Program-made: the position numbers and the translations under genes
In this document: positions 29,474 to 36,516 of the stretch, one piece after another
How positions within the stretch are numbered: the stretch's first letter is position 1
How the letters are laid out: each line of letters begins with the position of its first letter
Notes under the pieces: model-generated
What the model saw: the letters and a program-made list of their open reading frames with translations, nothing else
The model's database searches: none
Told to the model about the DNA's origin: nothing
Assembly: GCA_944387635.1 (NCBI GenBank)
Contig: CALXFT010000011.1
Location: 1 to 46,234, forward strand
Direction: 5' to 3'
DNA: 46,234 nt
From: an uncultured Oscillospiraceae bacterium
GTDB lineage: Bacteria; Bacillota; Clostridia; Oscillospirales; Oscillospiraceae

Positions 29474-32029
29474 TCAGCAGGTGGCGCCGCCGGCGACTTC
29501 TTTCTTCAGTATGGCGTCCTTTTCCACCTGGCCCGTAATGAGTTTTTGGTTTACATAATCAAATCCAAGCCGGGTGACGGTGTCGGCGAACCGCTCGCCG
29601 GAGATGCCCTCGTCCCGGAACAGGAGAATCGCCTTCTCCACCACGTCCATGACCTCTTCCTCGCTGGTAAAGAGCTTGGTCAGGGGGAGCCCTCGGAGCA
29701 CCTTCTTGCCCCAGCGGCCGCCGATGTAGACCTTGTAGCCCGTCAGGCTCTCCTCCGTGGCGCCGAAGGGACATTTGCCGTAGCACCGGCCGCAGTTGTT
29801 GCAGCTGTCCGGATCGATGCGGAGCTTCCCGTCCTCCAGGGCGGCCGCCTGGATGGGACAGCCCTTGACCACCTGGCAGGTCTTGCAGCCCCGGCACTTG
29901 GCCAGGTCCGCCATGGGCGCCCGCTGGCCCACAATGCCCAGATCGTTCAGGTCCGGTTTGACGCAGTTGTTGGGACAGCCGCCTACGGCGATCTTGAACT
30001 TGTGGGGCAGGGTTACGCCGTGGTAGCCCACATAGAACCGCTGATGGAGCTTTTCGCTGAGGGCGAAGGTGTCGATGAGGCCGTACTGGCAGGTGGTACC
30101 CTTGCAGGAGACCACAGGCCGGACCAGGCTGCCGGTGCCGCCGGTGCTCAGACCGTGGCCGGCCAGGTAGTCGATCAGGGGCTGGATGTTGTCATAGGGG
30201 ACCCCCTGGATCTCCAGGGTCAGCCGGGTGGTCATGGTCACGGCTCCGGAGCCGAACCGCTCGGCGGCCTCGGCAATGACCCGGTGCTCCTGGGCGGTGA
30301 TCAGGCCGTTGCGGGTGATGACCCGGCCGTTGAACACGTCGCCGTACCGCTTGTCCAGGAGGAAGCCCAGACCCTTGACCCGCTTGATCTCGGCGGGGCT
30401 CAGGGCGGCTCCGGGCTTCCGGGGTACCTTCACCTGGTTGACGGTGACGCCGCCTTCCAGAACCCGGGTGTTGGTGTAGCCCAGGGCCTTCAGCCGGTTT
30501 TGCAGGAAGTAGCCCCGCTTGCCCTTGGCGCAGACCAGCAGGAGCTTCTCGTCCTTTTCCGTGCCGGGGATGGGGCCTGTGACCTTGGTCAGATCCACCC
30601 ACTGGGCGCCGGGAATGGAGGCCGCGGGCTGGACGTCCAGGACCCGGTAGTCCTTGGCCGCCCCGGCGGCGTACTGTGCCGGGGTGAAGCTTTCCAGACG
30701 GCCCTGAAGCTTGTTTTCCAGAATGCAGGCGGCATGGGCCAGGGGGTGGATGGCCGTGGAGAAGGGAGGCGCGTAGGCGAAGTCCATGGTCTCCAGATCC
30801 TCCGCCTTGGCACCCAGGGACAGGGCGGCCACGCAGGCGTCCACCACCTTGTCAACGCTTCCCTTGCCCAGGACCTGGACGCCCAGAAGCGCGTGGGTCT
30901 CCCCGTCGGCCAGAAGCTTGATGATGAAGGAGGAGGCTCCGGGGTAGTAGTGGGCCTTGTCGTCCACCACGCAGGTGACGCTGACCGGCGCGAAGCCCGC
31001 GGATATGGCCTGGGCCTCGGTCAGGCCCGTGCGGCCCGCGTTCAGGTCGGAGGCCAGCTTCACCACGCCGGTGCCAAGGCACCCTGCGTAGGGGGCGGCG
31101 TCGCCGGTCAGGTTCCGGGCCAGGCAGCGGCCGGTCAGGTTGGCCGTGGAGCCCATGGCGGACCACTGTCCCTTGCCGGTGAGCCGGCTGCGGACCTGGG
31201 CGCAGTCGCCTACGGCGTAGACGTCCGGCAGGCTGGTCCGCTGGTACTGGTCCACCAGAATGGTGCCTCGGTCCATTTCGATCCCCGTGTCCTTCAGGAA
31301 CTCCGTGGCGGGACGGATTCCCACGGCTATGAGGGCCAGGTCCGCCGGGAAGCTGCCCAGGGCCGTGCGGACGGCGGAGACCTTCCCGTCTCCCTCCAGG
31401 GCCTCCAGGGCAGCCCCGGTGATTACCCGGATGCCCCGCTCCTGGAGCCTGCGCCGGATCAGATCCGCCATGTCCGGGTCGAAAAGTCCCGGCATGACCT
31501 GGGAGGCCATGTCCACCACGGTGACGCTGAGTCCCAGAGCCTGGAGATTCTCCGCCGCCTCCAGGCCGATGAAGCCGCCGCCCACCACCACCGCGGCGCG
31601 GCAGTTCCCCGCCCAGGTCCGGACGGCTTCGGCGTCGTCGGGGGTCCGCAGGGTGAAGACGCCCTCCAGATCCACGCCGGGGACCTGAGGCACGAAGGGG
31701 GCCGCTCCGGTGGCGATGATGAGCTTGTCATAGGCCTCCGTCCGGCCGTCGGCGAAGGTCACGGTTTTGGCCGCCGGGTCCACGTGGACCGCCTCCATAA
31801 GGGTGCGCACCTTGGCCCCGGTGAGAGCGGAGAAGGCCGCCGGGGTGTTCACCACCAGGCTCTCCCGGCTTTCAATGGCGCCGCCAATGTAGTAGGGCAG
31901 GCCGCAGCCGGCGTAGGAGATGTCCCGGCTCTTGGTGAAAATGGTCACGTCGGCAGTCCGGTCCTGCCGCAGCAGCTTGGCGGCGGCCTTGGTACCGGCA
32001 GCCACGCCGCCGAGAATGATATAGCGCAT
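29474..32029 (-). CDS. Fused CoA-disulfide reductase-like / rhodanese / siroheme reductase / ferredoxin protein
   Basis: The 851-residue protein joins several redox modules. Residues 1-450: FAD/NAD(P)H disulfide reductase of the CoADR/Npsr type, with GGVAAGTKAA, the active-site Cys in YAGCGLPYYIGG, GGGFIGLEAAENL, and YAVGDCA. Residues about 455-545: a rhodanese-like domain with candidate Cys in LLVCAKGKRGY. Residues about 550-730: a nitrite/sulfite-reductase-like domain with CKGTTC (642-647) and GGCPNNC, the siroheme/4Fe-4S ligands (the first spacing is C-x4-C rather than C-x5-C). Two 4Fe-4S motifs follow: CRGCKTC and CNNCGRCYGKCP. It suggests NAD(P)H-driven reduction of a sulfur (or nitrogen) oxyanion or polysulfide; the substrate is unknown. 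GGAGG lies 6 bases before the ATG. Confidence 0.88.
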   Translation of the reverse strand: MRYIILGGVAAGTKAAAKLLRQDRTADVTIFTKSRDISYAGCGLPYYIGGAIESRESLVVNTPAAFSALTGAKVRTLMEAVHVDPAAKTVTFADGRTEAYDKLIIATGAAPFVPQVPGVDLEGVFTLRTPDDAEAVRTWAGNCRAAVVVGGGFIGLEAAENLQALGLSVTVVDMASQVMPGLFDPDMADLIRRRLQERGIRVITGAALEALEGDGKVSAVRTALGSFPADLALIAVGIRPATEFLKDTGIEMDRGTILVDQYQRTSLPDVYAVGDCAQVRSRLTGKGQWSAMGSTANLTGRCLARNLTGDAAPYAGCLGTGVVKLASDLNAGRTGLTEAQAISAGFAPVSVTCVVDDKAHYYPGASSFIIKLLADGETHALLGVQVLGKGSVDKVVDACVAALSLGAKAEDLETMDFAYAPPFSTAIHPLAHAACILENKLQGRLESFTPAQYAAGAAKDYRVLDVQPAASIPGAQWVDLTKVTGPIPGTEKDEKLLLVCAKGKRGYFLQNRLKALGYTNTRVLEGGVTVNQVKVPRKPGAALSPAEIKRVKGLGFLLDKRYGDVFNGRVITRNGLITAQEHRVIAEAAERFGSGAVTMTTRLTLEIQGVPYDNIQPLIDYLAGHGLSTGGTGSLVRPVVSCKGTTCQYGLIDTFALSEKLHQRFYVGYHGVTLPHKFKIAVGGCPNNCVKPDLNDLGIVGQRAPMADLAKCRGCKTCQVVKGCPIQAAALEDGKLRIDPDSCNNCGRCYGKCPFGATEESLTGYKVYIGGRWGKKVLRGLPLTKLFTSEEEVMDVVEKAILLFRDEGISGERFADTVTRLGFDYVNQKLITGQVEKDAILKKEVAGGATC

Positions 32030-32071
32030 GGTTTTCCTCCTGTTTTCCGTTCTTTTTGATTTCCATTCTTG

Positions 32072-32117
32072 ATTGTATCATAAAACTGTGATAACATCAA
32101 TTTATCATTGCTTATCA
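32072..32117. promoter_or_regulatory. Reductase promoter and LysR-type inverted repeats
   Basis: On the minus strand TTGATG (32095-32100), a 17-bp spacer and TACAAT (32072-32077) form the reductase promoter. TGATAA-N7-TTATCA (32089-32107) overlaps the -35, and a second TTATCA lies at 32112-32117. These are typical places for LysR-regulator sites in a divergent pair. Confidence 0.65.
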
Positions 32118-32184
32118 AATGATTAGAATATCTTATGGAAAGCCCGGCGGCCGGCGCCGCTGATCCGAACCAAAGGAGGTTCTT

Positions 32185-33078
32185 ATGCTGGACTATCGGA
32201 TGCAGACCTTTCTGACCCTCTGCGACACCCTGAGCTATCACCAGGCGGCCCAGCGGCTGCACGTCACCCAGCCGGCGGTGACGCAGCACATCCAGTTCCT
32301 GGAGGGGGCCTACGGCTGCAAGCTCTTCACCTACCGCAGCCGCCGGCTGGAGAAGACCCCCCAGGGGCGGATTCTGGAGCAGTACGCCCGGTCCATGGGC
32401 TACCAGGAGCGGGACCTGGCCCAAAAGCTCCGGGCGGGGGAGGGCCGGGACCTGGCCGTCGGCGCCACCAAGACCATCGGCGACTATGTGCTGCCGGACC
32501 GAATCCGCCGCTACCTGGAGGAGCCCCGGAACACCCTGACCCTGATTGTGGACAACACGGAGCACTTGCTGGCCATGCTGGACGACAACCGGCTGGACTT
32601 CGCCGTGGTGGAGGGCTTCTTCGACAAGCGCCGCTACAGCAGCCGCCTGTACCGGAAGGAGCCCTTCGTGGGCATCTGCCGGAAGGGACACCCCTTCGCG
32701 GGCCGGGAGATCGGCGTGGAGGAGCTGCTGGAGCAGACCCTCATCCACCGGGAGAAGGGCTCCGGCACCCGGGCCATTCTGGAGCAGACCCTGCTGGCCC
32801 GGAACGAGTCCTTTCTCCACTTCCGCCGGGACGTGTGCATCTCCAGCTTCCGGCTGATCCTGCATCTGGTGGCCCAGGGGGTGGGGGTGTCCTTTGTGTA
32901 CAAGGTCCTGGCGGACAGCGACCCCAGTCTGGACCAGTTCACCCTCCGGGGGGAGGACATTGTCCGGGAGTTCAACCTGGTCTGGCCCCTGGGGGCGGAC
33001 ATTGACGAGAAGATCCGCTGGTTTTTCGGGGAGGAAAACTTTCCGGTTGACAAATCCGGGGCGGCTCTGTTAGAATAA
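32185..33078 (+). CDS. LysR family transcriptional regulator
   Basis: The 297-residue protein has the LysR winged helix at its N-terminus: FLTLCDTLSYHQAAQRLHVTQPAVTQHIQFLE at about residues 9-40. A periplasmic-binding-type effector domain follows, resembling the CysB/CysL group. It is divergent from the fused reductase gene, 155 bp apart, and presumably controls it; the inducer is unknown. AAAGGAGGT lies 5-6 bases before the ATG. The promoter of the following ABC operon lies inside its last codons. Confidence 0.93.
   Translation: MLDYRMQTFLTLCDTLSYHQAAQRLHVTQPAVTQHIQFLEGAYGCKLFTYRSRRLEKTPQGRILEQYARSMGYQERDLAQKLRAGEGRDLAVGATKTIGDYVLPDRIRRYLEEPRNTLTLIVDNTEHLLAMLDDNRLDFAVVEGFFDKRRYSSRLYRKEPFVGICRKGHPFAGREIGVEELLEQTLIHREKGSGTRAILEQTLLARNESFLHFRRDVCISSFRLILHLVAQGVGVSFVYKVLADSDPSLDQFTLRGEDIVREFNLVWPLGADIDEKIRWFFGEENFPVDKSGAALLE
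33047..33076 (+). promoter_or_regulatory. Promoter of the FecBCD-type operon, inside the end of the lysR gene
   Basis: TTGACA (33047-33052), an 18-bp spacer, TAGAAT (33071-33076). The stop codon of the LysR gene (33076-33078) overlaps the -10. Confidence 0.6.
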
Positions 33079-33082
33079 CCCC

Positions 33083-33239
33083 ATATGGAGACTCTGCCGG
33101 ATCGCGACAGGCGATGAAAGGGCTTTGAAAGGGTTTCCCCTGCCGAAGTGGGAGGGGGAAGCCATGCCCTTTTTCCCTCGCGGCCGGTTCTTTTTCTGCC
33201 CGGTGATCCCCGGAGCCCAATAAACAAGGAGTCTTGAAT
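33083..33239 (+). ncRNA. Structured leader with a terminator-like hairpin before the ABC importer operon
   Basis: A small hairpin ATCGC/GCGAT (33101-33105, 33111-33115) precedes a composite stem: AAAGGGC (33117-33123) with GCCCTTT (33166-33172), enclosing TTCCCC/GGGGAA (33135-33140, 33155-33160). Six T follow at 33170-33175, so the stem looks like an intrinsic terminator. It lies downstream of the operon promoter and before the first gene, the position of an attenuator. It could instead simply terminate lysR transcription. I see no B12 box. Confidence 0.45.
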
Positions 33240-34193
33240 ATGAAACGAATGCTTGCTATGATCGCCGCCCTGTGCCTGCTGCTGTCCGCCTGCGGCATGG
33301 AGCAGACGCGGACCGGCCACACCGAAGAAACCGCCGGGGAGGCGCGGATCACCTTCACCGACGATATGGGGGTGGAGCTGTCCATCGCGCCGCCGGAGCG
33401 GGTGGCCTGCCTGTCCGCCGGTCTGGCGGACGTCTGGACCGCCGCCGGCGGGGCCGGACAGATCGTGGCCACAACCAACGCCACCTGGACCTACTATGAC
33501 CTGCCCCTGGCCGAGGATACGGTGAATCTGGGCGTGGCCGGGAGCCTGGACTTAGAGGCCCTCATTGCCAGTCAGCCGGATCTGATCCTGGCCAGCGGCG
33601 GGGCGGACCACAACCAGGACACCAACGAAACGCTGCGGGAGGCGGGACTGACGGTGGCCACCTTCACCATCAACGACCTTTCCGACTACCTGCGGATGCT
33701 GGAGATCGCCGCGGAGCTTACGGGCTGCCCGGAAAACTACGACCTCTACGGCGAACAGGTCCGGCAGCGGGCCGATGGGGCCATTGCCCGCGCTGACGGC
33801 TCCCGGCCCACGGTGCTCTACATCCGGGCCACGGGCAGCAGCTGCAAGGTCAAAAACAGCGAGGACTCCGTCCTGGGCCGGATGCTGGCGGAGCTTGACT
33901 GTGTCAACATTGCCGACGGGGATCAGACCCTGCTGGAGGAGCTGAGCATGGAGGCCATTTTGCAGGCGGACCCGGACTACATCTTCGCCGTCTGCCACAG
34001 CAGCTCGGACCCGGCCAAGGCTCAGAAGGTTCTGGACGAGACCCTGTTCCAGAATCCGGCCTGGAACAGCCTGACGGCGGTGGAGGAGGGCCGGTTCCAC
34101 CTACTCACGGACCCCATGTTTTTCAATCTGAAGCCCAACGCCCAATGGGGGGAAGCCTATGAAATGCTGGCGGACATTCTTTACCCGGCATAA
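33240..34193 (+). CDS. Iron/siderophore/cobalamin-type ABC transporter substrate-binding lipoprotein
   Basis: The 317-residue protein has a lipoprotein signal peptide with lipobox LSAC. It has the FecB/BtuF-type fold: FTDDMGVELSIAPPERVACLSAG at the start, LDLEALIASQPDLILASGG, and a long linker helix before ADGSRPTVLYIRATGSS. It captures a chelated metal, corrinoid or oxyanion outside the cell; the ligand cannot be read. The start at 33240 has AAGGAG 8 bases upstream. Its 3' end overlaps the permease gene by 35 bp. Confidence 0.92.
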   Translation: MKRMLAMIAALCLLLSACGMEQTRTGHTEETAGEARITFTDDMGVELSIAPPERVACLSAGLADVWTAAGGAGQIVATTNATWTYYDLPLAEDTVNLGVAGSLDLEALIASQPDLILASGGADHNQDTNETLREAGLTVATFTINDLSDYLRMLEIAAELTGCPENYDLYGEQVRQRADGAIARADGSRPTVLYIRATGSSCKVKNSEDSVLGRMLAELDCVNIADGDQTLLEELSMEAILQADPDYIFAVCHSSSDPAKAQKVLDETLFQNPAWNSLTAVEEGRFHLLTDPMFFNLKPNAQWGEAYEMLADILYPA

Positions 34194-35172
34194 AACCGGG
34201 ATTTTCTGGACCTGCCTGACGGGCCTGACTCTGCTGGCCGCAGCGGCGGGACTTTTCCTGGGCTCTGTGGCCGTCAGTCCCGGACAGGTCCTTCTGGCCC
34301 TGCTGGGAGGCGGCGCCCAGACCGTCCCGGCCAAGATCGTCCTGTTCACCCGGCTGCCCCGGGTCCTGGGGGCCATGCTGGCGGGCTCCGCCCTGGCGGT
34401 GGCCGGGGTGGTGATCCAGCAGTGCCTCCACAATCCCCTGGCCTCTCCGGGAATCCTGGGCGTCAACGCCGGAGCCGGGCTGGCCGTGGCGGTGGTCTGC
34501 GCCGTCTTCCCCCTGGCCCAGGGGCTGACGCCGGTGGTGGCCTTTCTGGGGGCCTTGGGGGCGGTGTGCCTGATCCTGTTCCTCTCCCGGGCCACCGGGG
34601 CCTCCCGGATGACCGTGGTTCTGGCAGGCGTGGCCGTGTCCAACATCTTCAGCGCGGGCATCGACGCCGTGGTGACGCTGGTCCCCGATGCCCTGAACGC
34701 GGTGTCCGACTTCCGCATCGGCGGCTTCTCCGGCGTGACCCTGGCAAAGATCGCGCCGGGGGGCCGGATCATCAGCCTGGCTCTGCTGGGGGTCTTCTCC
34801 CTGGCCGGGCGCATGGACATTCTGGCCCTGGGGGACGAGACGGCCCACAGCCTGGGGCTTCGGGTAGGGCGGACCCGGTATCTGCTGCTGGCCCTGGCGG
34901 CGGCCCTGGCGGGGGCGGCGGTGAGCTTCGCCGGGCTTCTGGGCTTTGTGGGGCTGATTGTACCCCACGCCATGCGGCGGTTCGTGGGAGAGCAGAGTCT
35001 GCCTCTGCTGCTGGCCTCGGCCCTGGGAGGCGGGTTCTTTCTCACGGCCTGCGACCTGCTGGCCCGGACCCTGTTCGCCCCCTATGAGCTGCCTGTGGGC
35101 ATCGTCCTGTCCTTTACCGGGGGGCCTTTCTTCCTGTGGCTCCTGTACCGTCAGAGAGGAGGCAGAAAATGA
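34159..35172 (+). CDS. FecCD/BtuC family ABC transporter permease
   Basis: The 337-residue membrane protein has about ten predicted helices. It carries FecCD marks: RLPRVLGAMLAGSALAVAGVVIQQCLHNPLASPGILGVNAGAG, then GDETAHSLGLRVGRTR and the coupling region GFVGLIVPHAMRR. It forms the channel with the binding protein upstream and the ATPase downstream. The ATG lies inside the preceding gene after GGGGGGAAG. Its stop overlaps the ATG of the ATPase gene (ATGA). Confidence 0.94.
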   Translation: MKCWRTFFTRHKTGIFWTCLTGLTLLAAAAGLFLGSVAVSPGQVLLALLGGGAQTVPAKIVLFTRLPRVLGAMLAGSALAVAGVVIQQCLHNPLASPGILGVNAGAGLAVAVVCAVFPLAQGLTPVVAFLGALGAVCLILFLSRATGASRMTVVLAGVAVSNIFSAGIDAVVTLVPDALNAVSDFRIGGFSGVTLAKIAPGGRIISLALLGVFSLAGRMDILALGDETAHSLGLRVGRTRYLLLALAAALAGAAVSFAGLLGFVGLIVPHAMRRFVGEQSLPLLLASALGGGFFLTACDLLARTLFAPYELPVGIVLSFTGGPFFLWLLYRQRGGRK

Positions 35173-35936
35173 TTCGGCTGGAAGCGGTAAGCGCCGGGTA
35201 TCCCGGCCGGCCTGTGCTGCGGGACATCACCCTGGACGTTCGCCCCGGTGAGGTCCTGGCCCTGGTGGGGCCCAACGGCAGCGGAAAGTCCACCCTGCTC
35301 AAGGCCGCCCTGGGGCTGCTGCCCTTGACCGGCGGACAGGTCCTCTACGACGGCCTTCCGCTGGAGAAATTGACGCCCAGGGAGCGGGCCAGAAAAGCGG
35401 CCCTGCTGACCCAGAGCCGGAACACCCCCTCCGTCCAGGCTCTGCGGATGGTGCTCCACGGCCGCTTTCCCTACCTGTCCTATCCCAGGCGGTACGGACG
35501 GGAGGACGAGGCCATTGCCCGGGGGGCCATGGCCCGGACCGGATGCCTGGAGCTGGCCGGGGAGAATGTGGCTCAGCTCAGCGGGGGACAGCGGCAGGGG
35601 GTGTACCTGGCCATGACCCTGGCCCAGGACACGGAAACGGTGTTCATGGACGAGCCCACCACCTATCTGGATATTCACCGGCAGATTGGTATTATGGAAA
35701 CCTCCCGGGAGCTGGCCCGGGAGGGGAAGGCCGTGGTCCTGGTCCTCCACGACCTGCCCATGGCCCTGACCACGGCCCACCGGGTGGCGGTGCTGGAGGC
35801 GGGGCGGCTGGCCATGGCCGACACGGCGGAGCGGGTGTACCGCAGCGGCGTTCTGGAGCGGGTTTTTCAGGTGGGGGTCCACCGGATGGACACGCCCCAG
35901 GGGGTCCAATATTATTGCGTCCCCAGGGGGTTGTGA
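35169..35936 (+). CDS. FecE/BtuD family ABC transporter ATP-binding protein
   Basis: The 255-residue ATPase has Walker A GPNGSGKST (about residues 34-42), signature LSGGQRQGVYLAMTLAQ, Walker B TVFMDEPTTYLD, and an H-loop (VLHDL). It completes the importer encoded by the two upstream genes. The ATG at 35169 overlaps the permease stop, so the longer frame from 35136 is not used. The promoter of the following dCMP deaminase gene overlaps its stop codon. Confidence 0.94.
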   Translation: MIRLEAVSAGYPGRPVLRDITLDVRPGEVLALVGPNGSGKSTLLKAALGLLPLTGGQVLYDGLPLEKLTPRERARKAALLTQSRNTPSVQALRMVLHGRFPYLSYPRRYGREDEAIARGAMARTGCLELAGENVAQLSGGQRQGVYLAMTLAQDTETVFMDEPTTYLDIHRQIGIMETSRELAREGKAVVLVLHDLPMALTTAHRVAVLEAGRLAMADTAERVYRSGVLERVFQVGVHRMDTPQGVQYYCVPRGL

Positions 35937-35959
35937 TTTGGCTGTCTCTGCGGTATAAT
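35931..35959 (+). promoter_or_regulatory. Sigma-A promoter of the dCMP deaminase gene
   Basis: TTGTGA (35931-35936, covering the preceding stop codon), a 17-bp spacer, TATAAT (35954-35959). Confidence 0.65.
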
Positions 35960-35984
35960 AAAAGGAAAACGGGAGGCGCGGCCA

Positions 35985-36476
35985 ATGAAACGGACGGATT
36001 ATATCAGCTGGGATGAGTACTTCATGGGGATTGCCATGCTGGCGGCCCGGCGCAGCAAGGACCCAAACACCCAGGTGGGCGCCTGCATCGTGTCTCAGGA
36101 CAACATCATCATCTCCACGGGCTACAACGGCATGCCCAAGGGCTGCTCCGACGACGAGTACCCCTGGGAGCGGGAGGGGGAGCAGACCAAGTATCCCTAT
36201 GTGGTCCACGCGGAGCTGAACGCCATCCTCAACGCCAACGGCCGGGACCTGCGGGGCAGCAAGCTGTATGTGGCCCTGTTCCCCTGCAACGAGTGCGCCA
36301 AGGCCATTATCCAGAGCGGGGTGAAGGAGGTCTACTATCTGTCGGACAAGTACGCCGACGCCCCGGCCACCATTGCCTCCAAGCGGATGATGGACTCCGC
36401 CGGAGTGAAATACATCCAGCTGAAGACCAGCCTGCGGGCCATTACCCTGAACTTCATTCCGCAGGAGGATTGGTAA
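35985..36476 (+). CDS. Deoxycytidylate (dCMP) deaminase family protein (ComEB-like)
   Basis: The enzyme deaminates dCMP to dUMP for thymidylate synthesis. The 163-residue protein has the zinc motif HAELNAI (catalytic Glu) and PCNECAK, plus SKDPNTQVGACIV at the start and GYNGMPKG for nucleotide binding. The length is normal. GGGAGG lies 8 bases before the ATG. It has its own promoter and terminator. Confidence 0.93.
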   Translation: MKRTDYISWDEYFMGIAMLAARRSKDPNTQVGACIVSQDNIIISTGYNGMPKGCSDDEYPWEREGEQTKYPYVVHAELNAILNANGRDLRGSKLYVALFPCNECAKAIIQSGVKEVYYLSDKYADAPATIASKRMMDSAGVKYIQLKTSLRAITLNFIPQEDW

Positions 36477-36481
36477 AAAAA

Positions 36482-36513
36482 CGCGGGCCCTTGGGGATTG
36501 CCAAGGGCCCGCG
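36482..36513. terminator. Bidirectional terminator (dCMP deaminase / rqcH)
   Basis: A 13-bp stem CGCGGGCCCTTGG (36482-36494) with CCAAGGGCCCGCG (36501-36513). The minus strand continues with TTTTTTT, and the plus strand with GCGTTATT. Confidence 0.9.
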
Positions 36514-36516
36514 GCG

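Noticed and set aside
29546-32059. An 837-codon plus-strand frame opposite the fused reductase
   Set aside because: It has no domain similarity or ribosome site, while the minus strand carries several cofactor-binding motifs in order.
33083-33239. Cobalamin riboswitch before the FecBCD-type operon
   Set aside because: The GGTGATCCCCGGAG stretch at 33202 is suggestive, but there is no B12 box or GCCACTG element and the order does not fit.
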